Assembly: GCF_900106995.1 (NCBI RefSeq)
Contig: NZ_FNOK01000037.1
Span: 1-64,000, forward strand
From: Saccharopolyspora shandongensis
GTDB taxonomy: Bacteria; Actinomycetota; Actinomycetes; Mycobacteriales; Pseudonocardiaceae
Direction: 5' to 3'
Length of the DNA stretch: 64,000 bases
In this document: one piece after another, positions 18,546 to 28,364 of the stretch
Layout of the letters: each line of letters opens with the position of its first letter
Position numbering within the stretch: position 1 is the first letter of the stretch
Position numbers and translations under genes: made by a program
The notes under the pieces: generated by a model
Told to the model about the DNA's origin: nothing
The model's input: the letters and a program-made list of their open reading frames with translations, nothing else
Databases searched by the model: none

Positions 18546-19844
18546 TCAATTCCTTCCTTGCTGTGCCGCGATTTCGGAGTTTCCGTCGGGCGGACTCGCG
18601 GCTGGTTCCCGGTTCAGGCCGTGGTCGGCCTTGCGGCTGAGCAGGCCGACGATGGCGAGCAGTGCGAACACGACGACCGTGAACGCGGTCATCACCACGG
18701 TTTCCGGTGCGTAGCGGGTGGCGACACCGAGAGCGAGAGGCGGCACGGCCAGTCCGATGTAGGAGATGAGGAACAGGCCGGCGAGGGCTTCTCCTCGTTT
18801 CGGCGGTGCAGCCATGGCCGCGACGGCACCGATGGCGGATTTGAACAGCAACCCGGTGCCGATGCCGGCAACCACCCCGCCGAGCACGAACGAGGGGAGG
18901 TTCGCCGCGTACATCCCGATCGCGACGGTGGCGGTCCCGGACGCCTGCGCTAACAGGCCGATCCGGCGCCGGAGCTGGGAATCCGCTCGGCTGCTGAGCG
19001 TCTGGGCCACCACGGCGGCTCCGAACACGGCGAACACGATCAATCCGGCCAATGCGCGCGAGGGCTGGTGCAGAGTACCGCCGACGAAGCCCGGGGCCAG
19101 CGAGGTGAACAGCCCGAAGACCGCGAACGCCGCGAAACCGGCGACGGCGGCGGCGAGGTAACCGGCGGGGTCGCCGTGATCGGTGCTGACCCGTTGTGGC
19201 CGGTAGCGCGGCCTGGCGGAACGCACCTCGACCGTCTCGGGGGTGAGGAGTACGGCGACGATGCTGAACAGCAGCAGGGCGGCGAAGACAGCGTACGGCA
19301 GGAACAGCGGTGCCCCGAAGTACTGCGCGATGGTCCCGGCGAGCAGCGGGCCGAGGCCCAGTCCGCCGAGGTTCGCAGCGGTCGAGACGATCTCGAAGCG
19401 CTGCGGCGAGGCGCCGGGGCGGTGCCCGCTGTGCAGCTCGTGCAGGTGCGCGGTGGCGGTCGCGGTGAGCATTCCCACGCCCAGGCCGGTGACCAGGCGC
19501 GCTGTGATCAGGACCGGCAGCGAAGGCTCGGTGAGGAACAACGCGGCGGCGGCGACCTCGAGCCCCAGTGCCGCGATCAGGATCTTCTTTCGCCCGACCC
19601 AGTCGGAGATGTGACCCGCGAGCAGCAGGCTGGCCAGCACACCGACGGCGTAGACGGCGAACACGATGGTGACCGTGAACGTCGAGAAGCCGTCATATGC
19701 CTGGTAGAGGGGATACAGCGGGGTCGGCACGGTCGAGAATGCCATGGCGGTGAGGAACGCCGCGGCGATCATCCAGAACCCGGCACCGTGCCTGCGGGCC
19801 GAGATCCCCCCGGAGGGGGTTTGCGTGCGGATGGGCAGCGGCAT
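18546..19844 (-). CDS. MFS transporter
   Basis: 432 residues from ATG 19844; the longer open frame lacks support. Twelve predicted helices, with the MFS motif GHISDWVGRKKIL between helices 2 and 3 and a YLAAAVAGFAAFAVFG helix opening the second half. Followed after 4 bases by the dehydrogenase gene. A drug or metabolite exporter is most likely; substrate unknown. Confidence 0.92.
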   Translation of the reverse strand: MPLPIRTQTPSGGISARRHGAGFWMIAAAFLTAMAFSTVPTPLYPLYQAYDGFSTFTVTIVFAVYAVGVLASLLLAGHISDWVGRKKILIAALGLEVAAAALFLTEPSLPVLITARLVTGLGVGMLTATATAHLHELHSGHRPGASPQRFEIVSTAANLGGLGLGPLLAGTIAQYFGAPLFLPYAVFAALLLFSIVAVLLTPETVEVRSARPRYRPQRVSTDHGDPAGYLAAAVAGFAAFAVFGLFTSLAPGFVGGTLHQPSRALAGLIVFAVFGAAVVAQTLSSRADSQLRRRIGLLAQASGTATVAIGMYAANLPSFVLGGVVAGIGTGLLFKSAIGAVAAMAAPPKRGEALAGLFLISYIGLAVPPLALGVATRYAPETVVMTAFTVVVFALLAIVGLLSRKADHGLNREPAASPPDGNSEIAAQQGRN

Positions 19845-20043
19845 GTGTCGACTCCGTCCGGAAGTTGCGAGAGGCACTGCTAGTGCAACTCGTCCGGGTT
19901 CCGCCCGCATCCCTTTGGCGGAGATAAGTTGCGATACGCGAAATCTCGAAACGAGATAGATCGCCGCGATGAGCAGTGTGGATCTCGGCAGGCGGATGTC
20001 GTCACCGCCAAGCGCCGGCGGAGGACATCCAGGGGTGCGGCGA

Positions 20044-20928
20044 TCAGGACGGTCGGCACTCCGCGAGGAGTGCGTCGGCCATCGCCACCGCGGCCGGGGA
20101 GACCGGGGATCGGGCCGAGGTGGCGAGCGCGAGGGTCCAGGTGATGGCCGGGGCGACTGGGATGGGGTGGAGGTCTGCGTAGCGGCTGGCCGGTGTGGCG
20201 GGCATGAGCGTGACGCCGAGCTCGTTGCGGACGAGGCCGACGGCGGTGTCGTAGTCGGACACTTCGTAGGGGGTGTCCGGGTCGATTCCGGCGGCGGCGA
20301 GGGCCTCGTCGGTTTGGCGGCGGATGCCCCAGCCCGCGGCGAACCGCACCACGGTTTCTTCGGCGAGGTCGGCCAGGTGGATCTGGCGGCGGCCGGCGAG
20401 GCGGTGGTCCGGGCGGCAGAGCAGGACCATGGGTTCGTGCGCGATCGGTTGCAGTGCGACGTTCGCCGGCGCTCTGCTGGCCGAGACCAGGGCGAGGTCG
20501 AGCGAACCGTCCGCGACGGCGGCGAGATGCCCCGCGGTGCCTGCGACGCTCTGGCGCAGCCGCACCGACACCAGGGGGTACCGGGCGTGGAAGCGGCCCA
20601 GCGCGGCCGGCAGGTCGAGCGGGCCGGAAGACATCAGGGTGCCGAGGTCGACGCTGCCGCTGAGCTGTTCCCGGTACCGCGCCACCGAGTTCTTCGCGCG
20701 GCGGGCGGCGGCGAGCGTGCTGCGGGCCTCGGCGAGGAACGCGGCACCGGCGGGGGTGAGCGCGATCCGGTTCCTGGAGCGGTCGAGGAGCTGCATGTCG
20801 AGCTCGCGTTCGAGCTTCGCGACGGACGTGGACACCGCCGACTGCACCACGCGGACGCGTTCGGCACCGCGGGAGAAGCTGCGTTCCTCGGCGACGGCGA
20901 CGAAGTACTCCAATTGGCGTAGCTCCAC
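20044..20928 (-). CDS. LysR-family transcriptional regulator
   Basis: 294 residues from GTG 20928 (VELRQLEYFVAVAEE, the typical LysR start); an ATG at 20949 adds 7 residues. Winged helix-turn-helix ~1-60 (SFSRGAERVRVVQSAVST), then a substrate-binding domain. It lies upstream of and in the same direction as the MFS/dehydrogenase pair, 200 bases away, and probably controls them. Confidence 0.9.
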   Translation of the reverse strand: MELRQLEYFVAVAEERSFSRGAERVRVVQSAVSTSVAKLERELDMQLLDRSRNRIALTPAGAAFLAEARSTLAAARRAKNSVARYREQLSGSVDLGTLMSSGPLDLPAALGRFHARYPLVSVRLRQSVAGTAGHLAAVADGSLDLALVSASRAPANVALQPIAHEPMVLLCRPDHRLAGRRQIHLADLAEETVVRFAAGWGIRRQTDEALAAAGIDPDTPYEVSDYDTAVGLVRNELGVTLMPATPASRYADLHPIPVAPAITWTLALATSARSPVSPAAVAMADALLAECRPS

Positions 20929-21059
20929 ACGAGGAATTATCTCATGCAAAGATGGTCACTATCCCGGTAGTTCGTTAGGCGAGATGGTTTGCCCGCGCGA
21001 TGGTCGGCAGTTCCGGGGCGAGGTCCCGACGGCGACGAGCGATCGATCTGACCGAGGGA

Positions 21060-21372
21060 ATGATCACGGCCGCCGCGCAGCAGACGTTCAACGGGGCCAT
21101 CAGCGAGCGCACGCGCGAGATCTTCGTGCGGTTGGTGCAGTACCTGCACGACTTCGACCGGGAAGTCCGACTCACCAGTGAGGAGTGGTCCACTGCGGTG
21201 GACTTCCCGGAGCGGGTCGGGCACATCTCGAGTCCCACCCGCCAGGAGTTCGTGCTGCTGTCGGAAATCCTGGGGCCGAACGTGCTCGTCGACCAGGTCA
21301 ACCACAGCAACTGTTCCTCGGCCACCGATTCCACCCTGCTGGGACCTTCTACATCGAAGGTCGACCGTGCGT
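21060..21372 (+). pseudogene. Intradiol (catechol/hydroxyquinol) dioxygenase, N-terminal fragment
   Basis: From ATG 21060: ITAAAQQTFNGA, RLVQYLHDFDREVRLT, EFVLLSEILGPNVLVDQVNH and STLLGP, the helical N-terminal domain of hydroxyquinol/catechol 1,2-dioxygenases. One base is missing before FYIEG, which follows in another frame; the iron-binding Tyr/His domain is gone. Aromatic ring-cleavage capacity here is lost. Confidence 0.8.
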
Positions 21373-21702
21373 GGCACGGCTGTACAGACCGACCTGGCGG
21401 TCGACCAACGTCAGGGCTGCGTTTATCGCGGGTCAGTTGCTCGGTGGGCTTGTTCGCAGACACCGCCCGCTCCTGCGTGCACGGCGGGCAGCGGACAGCC
21501 GCGGGATCTGTGAAAATGCATTAGCGGCCTTCAGACGTGTGCGTTGGGTTGCGAACCGGCGAAAGAACCCCAGATCCGGGCGCACATGCGAACGCAGTCC
21601 CGAACGGTGCTCGCTCGAAGACGGCGGCCGGTGGGAGGAGACGGTGACGACCGACCGCACTGCCGGGCCGCCGATAGCGACGGGCGGGGTTGTGACGCCG
21701 GG
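21373..21702. other. Region upstream of the AI-2E gene, no gene seen
   Basis: 330 bases after the dioxygenase remnant. Open frames are long because of GC content but show no family features. It must hold the promoter of the AI-2E family gene. Confidence 0.4.
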
Positions 21703-22827
21703 ATGACTCGTCGACGAACGAACCAACCCGAGTCGGGGGATGACAAGCAGGCGGCCAACGCGGCGACGAGCAGCGGAGAGCAGCCGCCGGGGCCGGGACG
21801 TCTCCTTGACCGGCGCTCGCCCTTCTTCACAGGCATGGCAGCGGCGTCCGGCGTGGCGGTGACCTACGGTGTCGTCCAGCTGATCATCACTGCGCGTCAG
21901 GTGCTGATCCTCATTGGCCTGGCCTTCTTCCTGGCGATGAGCCTGGAACCAACGGTGTCGTGGTTGGTGCGCCACGGGCTTCCTAGATGGACCGCCGTGG
22001 TGAACGTGCTCGTCGTTGCTCTGGGCGCGGTGGCCGGATTTCTCGCGGCGGCGATCCCACCCCTGTTGAATCAAGCAGGCCAGTTCGCTGTGCAGGTGCC
22101 GGGATACCTGAGCAGCCTGCAAGACCCACGGTCCTCACTCGGGCGACTCAATGCCCAGTTCGAACTTCAACAGCGCGTGGAGCAGTTGCTCACCGGACAG
22201 AGCGCGGCGCTGGCGCAAGGACTGCTCGGGGCAGGACAGCTGTTGTTCGATGTGGTTTCCGGTTCGGTCGTGGTCGCGGTGCTTGTGGTGTACTTCCTGG
22301 CTTCGATGCCGCGTATCCTGCGGACGCTGTACCGGCTGGTGCCGGCACAGCGGCGGCCCCGCGCCATGCGGATCGGCGACGAAGTCTTCGTCCAGACCGG
22401 TGGGTACCTGCTCGGCAATCTGATCACCTCGCTGATCGCCGGGACGGTCAGCTTCATCTGGCTGGTGATTTTCGGCGTGCCGTTTCCGCTGTTGCTGGCG
22501 GTGCTCGTCGCGCTCTTCGATTTGGTGCCGGTGGTCGGCCCGATTACGTCTGGTGTGATCGTCTCGTTGGTTTCCCTGACCGTGTCGGTGCCGGTTGCGT
22601 TGGCCACCGTGGGCTTTCTCGTCGTCTACCGGGTCGTCGAGGATTACCTTCTAGTGCCGAAGATCATCGGCCGGACCGTGCAAGTGCCCGCCGCCATCAC
22701 GGTCGTCGCCGTCTTGCTCGGTGCGGCTCTGCTCGGAGTCATCGGGGCATTGATCGCTATTCCGGTAGCCGCTGTGATCAGACTCCTGGTGCGCGAGTTC
22801 GTGCTGCCTCGCCTGGACCACGCGTAA
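21703..22827 (+). CDS. AI-2E family membrane protein (TqsA/PerM-like)
   Basis: 374 residues. Start ATG 21703 follows CCGGG; a 53-codon upstream extension is open but polar and unsupported. Polar N-terminus, then paired hydrophobic helices at ~45-100, a coil/helix segment (~110-160) and a C-terminal five-helix block with IFGVPFPLLLAVLVALFDLVPVVG and the PLLLGxxLG-like end: the AI-2E/UPF0118 pattern. Members export signals or act as Na+/H+ exchangers; a cation antiporter gene follows. Confidence 0.9.
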   Translation: MTRRRTNQPESGDDKQAANAATSSGEQPPGPGRLLDRRSPFFTGMAAASGVAVTYGVVQLIITARQVLILIGLAFFLAMSLEPTVSWLVRHGLPRWTAVVNVLVVALGAVAGFLAAAIPPLLNQAGQFAVQVPGYLSSLQDPRSSLGRLNAQFELQQRVEQLLTGQSAALAQGLLGAGQLLFDVVSGSVVVAVLVVYFLASMPRILRTLYRLVPAQRRPRAMRIGDEVFVQTGGYLLGNLITSLIAGTVSFIWLVIFGVPFPLLLAVLVALFDLVPVVGPITSGVIVSLVSLTVSVPVALATVGFLVVYRVVEDYLLVPKIIGRTVQVPAAITVVAVLLGAALLGVIGALIAIPVAAVIRLLVREFVLPRLDHA

Positions 22828-23193
22828 CGGTCTGTCCTGGCGCGCCTGCACGACGCGCTGCTGCCAAACAGTGAGAACAAGCTGGGCGTCGAACCGTCGT
22901 GAACGGATGAGGTTTGGCGCTACGACACGGCGGAATCCGCGCCTGCTCCGGTTAGCTTTCGGTCGCTCACCACGACGTGTACACCCCCTGAAGCATCCCG
23001 GTTCGCCGATCGGAAGCAGCACCGGAGAAAGACGAACCACGTGTGGGGTGGTTAATTTCTAATAAGAGCACCGATTCTCGACAGTTTCACGTCATGTCCG
23101 TTGCGTGCGTAACCGCGGTGGGGCCGCGTGTTCGACAGTGCGGCGTGTGTTTTCCCGTGGGTCCAGAAGTGGGATTTCGGCTATGTTCGTCGC
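22828..23193. other. Intergenic region, promoter of the antiporter
   Basis: 366 bases with no convincing gene. A locally AT-rich stretch GTTAATTTCTAATAAGAG near 23050 could hold the antiporter promoter. Confidence 0.4.
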
Positions 23194-24786
23194 GTGGGCG
23201 TGGCAGTGGGCGCCGAAATCCTCATCGGCGGATTGTTGGTATCGGTAGCGGCGTTGGCGGCGTTGGCGCGCGTGTTGTCGATCCCGTACCCGATCGTTCT
23301 GGTGCTCGGTGGTGCGGCGATCGGGTTCGTGCCCGGGCTACCGCACGTTGAGCTCGATCCCGAAGTCGTCCTGGTGGTTTTCCTGCCGCCGCTGCTGTAC
23401 TGGGCGGCGCTGTCCGCCAACTTCCGCGATATGCGGGAGAATCTGCGAGGACTGACTCTCAGTTCTGTCGGTCTGGTGCTGGCGACCATGGCCGCGGTGG
23501 CGGCAGTGACCCACGCCCTCGTACCGGGTCTCTCGTGGCCGGCGGCCTTCGCGCTTGGCGCGATCCTGTCACCGACCGATCCGCTCGCTGCCGGTCTGGT
23601 CATGCGGCGCCTTGGCGTCCCTCGGCGACTGGTCAGCGCCGTCGAGGGTGAAGGCCTGTTCAACGATGCCACCGCGCTGGTGGCCTACCGCGTCGCCGTG
23701 GCGGCGATCGTCGGCGAGAGCTTCTCGCTCGGCCGCGCCGGGCTCGTTTTCGTGGCGGGGGCCGTCGGCGGGATCGCGATTGGCCTGGTCGTCGGCTGGC
23801 TCATCATGGCTGTCCGTCGCCGCACCACCGATGCCCAGGTGAGCCTGACGATCTCGCTGCTCAGCGGGTACGCCGCGTTCATCCCTGCCAACGCCCTCGA
23901 TGCGTCGGGCGTGCTGGCGGCCGTGACCACCGGCATGTACGTGGGGATCCGCGGCGTTCCCGTGCTGCCCGCGCCGACCCGCCTTCAGGGGGTGATGGTG
24001 TGGGACATCCTCACCTTCCTGATCAACGCGGTGCTGTTCGTGTTCATCGGTCTCCAACTCCCGAGTGCGGTAGAGGGGTTGGCCGGTCACACCATCACCG
24101 CTCTTGTCTCTTACGCGCTCTCGGCGGCGGGCGTGGTCATATTGGTGCGGCTGGCCTGGTTCTTCGTCGTCCCGTACATAATCCGGGCGATCGACCGGCG
24201 ACAGAGCCAGCGGGCCCGCCGGGTGGGAGCGCGCTATCGGCTGGTGCTGGCCTGGAGCGGAATGCGCGGCAGCGTCTCCCTGGCCGCCGCTCTGGCGCTC
24301 CCGCTGACCACCGAAGCCGGGGCACCGTTCGGTCCACGAGGCCTGATCATCTTCCTGACCTTCGCTGTCATCTTCGCGACGCTCGTCGTGCAGGGGCTGT
24401 CCTTACCCGCTCTCATCCGGTTGCTCCGAATCTCCGACGACGGTGCAGAGGAGCGCGAGGAGCTTCGCGCCCGGTTGGCGGCAACGCACGCCGCACTCGC
24501 CCACCTCGACGAACTGGCCGGGCAGGAGTGGACCCATGAGGACAGCGTCGACCGGTTGCGCCGCGCGTACGAGTACCGCAAGCGCCGACTCGGCGTACGC
24601 ACCGGAAAGATCAGCGACGAGGGTTACGAGGACCAGTCGCTCGCCTACCAGCAGATGGTCCGCGCGGTGCTCGAAGTACAACGGGTGACTGTCTTGAACT
24701 TGCGCAACGAAGGGGAGATCTCCAATGAGGTGATGACTCGCATCGTCCGCGAATTCGATCTCGAAGAAACACGACTGGAAATCTGA
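23194..24786 (+). CDS. Na+/H+ antiporter, CPA1 family
   Basis: 530 residues from GTG 23194; GTGs at 23200 and 23206 are equally possible since no clear ribosome site is visible. About twelve helices. LSPTDPLAAGLVMRRLGVP and EGEGLFNDATALVAYRVAVA are the CPA1 ion-binding helices (Asp pairs), and WSGMRGSVSLAAALALP is the conserved Arg helix. The last ~100 residues are a soluble, charged regulatory tail. Exchanges cytoplasmic Na+ or K+ for protons across the membrane. Confidence 0.93.
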   Translation: MGVAVGAEILIGGLLVSVAALAALARVLSIPYPIVLVLGGAAIGFVPGLPHVELDPEVVLVVFLPPLLYWAALSANFRDMRENLRGLTLSSVGLVLATMAAVAAVTHALVPGLSWPAAFALGAILSPTDPLAAGLVMRRLGVPRRLVSAVEGEGLFNDATALVAYRVAVAAIVGESFSLGRAGLVFVAGAVGGIAIGLVVGWLIMAVRRRTTDAQVSLTISLLSGYAAFIPANALDASGVLAAVTTGMYVGIRGVPVLPAPTRLQGVMVWDILTFLINAVLFVFIGLQLPSAVEGLAGHTITALVSYALSAAGVVILVRLAWFFVVPYIIRAIDRRQSQRARRVGARYRLVLAWSGMRGSVSLAAALALPLTTEAGAPFGPRGLIIFLTFAVIFATLVVQGLSLPALIRLLRISDDGAEEREELRARLAATHAALAHLDELAGQEWTHEDSVDRLRRAYEYRKRRLGVRTGKISDEGYEDQSLAYQQMVRAVLEVQRVTVLNLRNEGEISNEVMTRIVREFDLEETRLEI

Positions 24787-24857
24787 GCAGCCCGCCACCC
24801 AGACACACAGCTTCCTCGCCCGCACCGAGCTCCGACCAGACAAGACATGGTGTGGGG

Positions 24858-25157
24858 CTAGCAGCTGGTTTTGCTTGAGGAAGTGAGCGTGCCCTCGAGA
24901 TGGCCACGTCGCCGTCGCAATGAACGACGCGGCCCTGGCCGATGATCGTTCCCTGGCCGGGCCGGCCGCAGGAAATGCACGTTGAGCTCCAGCGTGGACT
25001 GGAATTGATCGAGTTGGAGCGTGGCGAGCAGGGCTGGCCGACCGTGATACGTCAGAGTCGATACTGCCCCAGGCCAAGCACGTGCCGGGACCTTCGTCGG
25101 TGGCAATGCCCCGCTGCAGCGTGCGTTACTGCTCGTGGCTAACGCCGAAGCGGGCAC
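24858..25157 (-). pseudogene. PaaI-like hotdog thioesterase remnant
   Basis: In one frame QLDQFQSTLELNVHFLRPA gives the central hotdog helix and strand; after ~24957 homology continues in another frame as GTIIGQGRVVHCDGDVA. The 5' half does not look like a normal thioesterase start. Short, frameshifted and without a clear start, so inactive. It converges with an acyl-CoA dehydrogenase remnant. Confidence 0.45.
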
Positions 25158-25214
25158 GATCGTTACTCCATGGTGCCGGGACGGCGTCGAGAGTGTCTGG
25201 AGGAAAGCCGAGGT

Positions 25215-25927
25215 GCCTCGACGCGCTGCACCTCGACAAGCTCACCGAGGCCGTGCTGCGCGAGCAGGCGCAGCACTTTGGAGGCTCCCCCGAGGAGTTC
25301 GCTGCCCAAAGCGACGCCGCGCAGATCGCGCTCGTGCGCGCGCTCGGCGAACTTCGTGAACCTGGCCACGAAGAGATCGCGTCTGCGCTGCCCGCTTCAA
25401 CGGGCCCTTGGCTTGAGCCTGGGCTGCTTCCCGGAGACTTCTACGCCTGCGAACAGCTGCTCTCCGACGAGGAGGGTGACAAGGTCGAGCGCATCCGTGA
25501 GTTCGCGCGTACCGAGATCGCTCCGATCGTCGATGACTACTGGGCGCGCGCGGAGTTCCCACTCAAGATCATCGACGGCTTCCGCGAGCTCGGCCCGCTG
25601 AGCTGGGCGGATCCACATTCGACAGAGAGGCCGCCGAGCAATTTGCTGACGGGCTTCACCGCGATGGAGCTTGCGCATGCCGACGCGTCGATCGCGACGT
25701 TCTTCGGCGTACACAGCGGGCTGGCGATGGGCAGCGTCAGCAAGCTCGGATCCGAGGAACAGCGGCTGCGCTGGCTGCCGCAGATGATCCGTTTTGAGAA
25801 GATCGGCGCCTTTGCGCTGACCGAGCCCCACAGCGGCTCGGACGTTTCGGGAGGGCTGGAGACGACTGCTCGCCGCGACGGTGACACGTGGATTCTCAAC
25901 GGCTCGAAGCGCTGGAGGACCCGCTGA
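25215..25927 (+). pseudogene. Acyl-CoA dehydrogenase, truncated after the middle domain
   Basis: About 235 codons. After an atypical ~70-residue N-terminus comes the ACAD helical domain (IREFARTEIAPIVDDYWARAEFP), SIATFFGVHSGLAMG, and the FAD-binding strand FALTEPHSGSDVSGG-LETTA, up to WILNGSKRW. It then stops at 25927, where intact enzymes carry another ~150 residues including the catalytic Glu region. No clear ribosome site. The protein could be expressed but not act as a dehydrogenase. Confidence 0.7.
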
Positions 25928-26070
25928 GGACTGATCTTGGTCGCGTAGCACAAGATCGGGATACCGCGTCGGGTTTCTCCGAAAGATCGTTGGTGGCTGC
26001 AGACGGGCGGCTACGGTCCGCCAGGTGTCGGTGGAATTTCTGACTCATGCAGTGGTGTACGGCAGTCCGT

Positions 26071-26730
26071 TCAGTCTTCGGCCCGATGGGTGACCGGCGC
26101 CTCCGTATATTCGGCCGGGAACTCGTACCAGCGGCGCCGCAGGCAGACGTACCGCACGTCGGCTTCGACAAAGTGGACGAAGGCCGAGACGGTATCGGCC
26201 AGGCGTTGCTGTAGATCGGGTTGAGCCAGCTGCCCGTCTTCGGTGAATGCCTCGTAGGCGCGGGCCAGGCTGAACATGTCTGGGTAGACCCGTGTTCCGA
26301 GGTGTTCCAGCGGGACCCTCAGCGCCCACAGCCCGCGGTTGCCGCCCACCAGCGAGGGGGAGGCCGAGACGAGCAGTGCGTGCTTGGTCTTGAACGGCTG
26401 CGGCGTGATACGGGAAACCCAGTCGATGGCGTTCTTGAGTAGCCCGGGAACGGAGCCGTTGTACTCGGGGGAGGAGATGACAAAGGCATCGCAGCGTTGG
26501 ATGCGGTCGCGCAGGGCCAGCGCTCCGTGAGGCGGGCCCTCGGCGGCCTCAACGTCCCCGTCGTACAGGGGCATGTCGAAGTCGTGCATGCGGCCGATGT
26601 CAACCTCGGCGCCGGCCTGTGCGATCAGGCGAGCGGTAAGGGAGGCGAGCCGGGCGTTGAGGGACCCGGCGCGCAGCGCGGCACCGAAGACGAGCACCTG
26701 CACAGGAGGAAAATGAGCGTCCGTCGTCAC
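26071..26730 (-). CDS. NAD(P)H-dependent FMN reductase family protein
   Basis: 219 residues. Flavodoxin-like fold: GAALRAGSLNARLA (~15-28) for the FMN phosphate, FVISSPEYNGSVPGLLKNAIDW (the SPEYN/NaIDW signature of ArsH/ChrR/azoreductase-type proteins) around 85-105, and a glycine loop near 125. Cytosolic quinone, chromate or flavin reduction is the family role. Stands alone with its promoter just above 26730. Confidence 0.9.
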   Translation of the reverse strand: MTTDAHFPPVQVLVFGAALRAGSLNARLASLTARLIAQAGAEVDIGRMHDFDMPLYDGDVEAAEGPPHGALALRDRIQRCDAFVISSPEYNGSVPGLLKNAIDWVSRITPQPFKTKHALLVSASPSLVGGNRGLWALRVPLEHLGTRVYPDMFSLARAYEAFTEDGQLAQPDLQQRLADTVSAFVHFVEADVRYVCLRRRWYEFPAEYTEAPVTHRAED

Positions 26731-27064
26731 GGTGTAACCCCCTCCGCGAGACCTGTGTCGTGTCGTCAGTCTGTTCCGCCCTGACTTGCCGCGCGAATCC
26801 GATCGTGGGCGTTCACCGCGCTGAGCCGCCGGGGCAGCGCGGGTGGTTGCGTTCCTGGTTGCATCCGGCGGCGTTCGCGGCTGACCGGTGCAGGGCGCTG
26901 AGCTGCAAGCACATTTCCACAGACCCTCTGGTGTCCGCTGTCGTGGTCTCTTCCAGGCTGATCAGCGTCGGGTCAAATAGATACGATGATTTCAGTATTT
27001 AATGAAGTTTAATCTGGGTGTTGTTGTGATGTCGTAGCCGCCTTTCAGCGAACAGCCCCCGCGG
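26731..27064. other. Intergenic region with AT-rich tract
   Basis: 334 bases without a gene. Bases 26970-27015 are AT-rich (ATTTAATGAAGTTTAATCTG), unusual here. The FMN reductase promoter should lie near 26740-26790 on the minus strand; the 27 kb end should carry termination for the next gene, but no strong hairpin is seen. Confidence 0.4.
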
Positions 27065-27889
27065 TCACGCTCTTAGGAACGCCAGTAGATCGGCGTTGAT
27101 CGTCTCCGCCTGTGTGGTGGGCATGCCGTGCGGGAAGCCTTCGTAGGTCTTCAACGTCGCGTTCTGCAGAAGCTTCGTCGACAAGAGTGCGGAGTCTGCG
27201 TAGGGCACGATCTGGTCGTCGTCGCCGTGCATCACCAGGACGGGCACCGTGATCTTCTTCAGGTCTTCGGTGAAATCAGTTTGCGAGAAGGCGACGATGC
27301 CGTCGTAGTGCGCTTTCGCGCCGCCCATCATGCTTTGGCGCCACCAGTTCTGGATGATGGCCTCCGAGGATTCCACGCCCGGCCGGTTGAAACCGTAGAA
27401 GGGCCCCGCCGGCAGGTCGCGATAGAACTGTGAGCGGTTCGCCGCGAGTTGCGCCTGGAACCCGTCGAAGACGTCTTTGGGAAGGCCGCCCGGATTGGCT
27501 TCGGTCTTGACCATCAGCGGCGGTACTGCGCTGATGATCGCGGCCTTGGCCACTCGGCTTTCTCCGTGTCGGGCTAGGTAGTGGACCACTTCGCCGCCGC
27601 CGGTCGAATGACCCACATGAATGGCGTCCCTCAGATCCAGATGTGCTGTCAACGCCGCGAGGTCGTCGGCGTAGTGGTCCATGTCGTGGCCGTCGCCTGG
27701 CTGGCTGGATCGCCCGTGGCCGCGCCGGTCATGGGCAATGACCCGGTAGCCGTGTTGCAAGAAGAACAACATCTGAGCGTCCCAGTCGTCAGCTGAAAGT
27801 GGCCAGCCGTGACTGAACACGATCGGCTGACCCGAGCCCCAGTCCTTGTAGTAGATCTCCGTGCCTTCGGTGGTGGTGATGGTGCCCAT
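27065..27889 (-). CDS. Alpha/beta hydrolase, non-heme chloroperoxidase-like
   Basis: 274 residues from ATG 27889 (ribosome site GAAGGAAGGG). VFSHGWPLSADDW, then GHSTGGGE with Ser95, HGDDDQIVP with the Asp, and GFPHGM with the His: the full triad of cofactor-free chloroperoxidase/esterase enzymes. The family hydrolyses esters and can make peracids. Monocistronic as far as can be seen. Confidence 0.93.
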   Translation of the reverse strand: MGTITTTEGTEIYYKDWGSGQPIVFSHGWPLSADDWDAQMLFFLQHGYRVIAHDRRGHGRSSQPGDGHDMDHYADDLAALTAHLDLRDAIHVGHSTGGGEVVHYLARHGESRVAKAAIISAVPPLMVKTEANPGGLPKDVFDGFQAQLAANRSQFYRDLPAGPFYGFNRPGVESSEAIIQNWWRQSMMGGAKAHYDGIVAFSQTDFTEDLKKITVPVLVMHGDDDQIVPYADSALLSTKLLQNATLKTYEGFPHGMPTTQAETINADLLAFLRA

Positions 27890-28364
27890 ACGATCCCTTC
27901 CTTCAACGTTTGTGGGATGGCGCGGAGGAGCGCTGCCAGCTCGCGCGCCTCTTTTCGCATGCACATCCTTAAGCACGCGCCCGAACGGTGCACAATCTAC
28001 AAGGCTGTACCCGAAGCGGCGGTGGCCAAAAAGTAGCGGTGGTGCCCAACTCGTGCGATTGATCGTTGGATTTGAGTGTTGCCCTGTGGCGGGCTTGGCG
28101 TGGAGTGCCGACTTCGCCGCGGTGGTCCTGCTGTCGCTGCTCTTTTCGATGTCCGGCGGAAGCACCGGAGGCCGGCTCGTGCCGCTGATCGTCTTCGTCG
28201 CCTTCGTGGCCGCCATTGGGCTCGCGGTGGCAGGCTGTTGCTGTGCGAGCCATCCGTGTCACGGGAGTAGACGTAGCCGCGACGGTTGGCAGGACCGAGG
28301 GCCTCGTCGTCGCTGTTGGCCCGGCATATCGCGAACTGCACCACCAGAAGCGGGAGGGTACGGC
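27890..28364. other. Region without an assigned gene
   Basis: 475 bases. On the plus strand a frame from GTG 28086 reads two hydrophobic helices (WSADFAAVVLLSLLFSM and LIVFVAFVAAIGLAVAGCC), but it has no stop before running antisense through the DUF6510 gene, so a real gene is doubtful; it may be the remains of a membrane protein. Confidence 0.3.
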
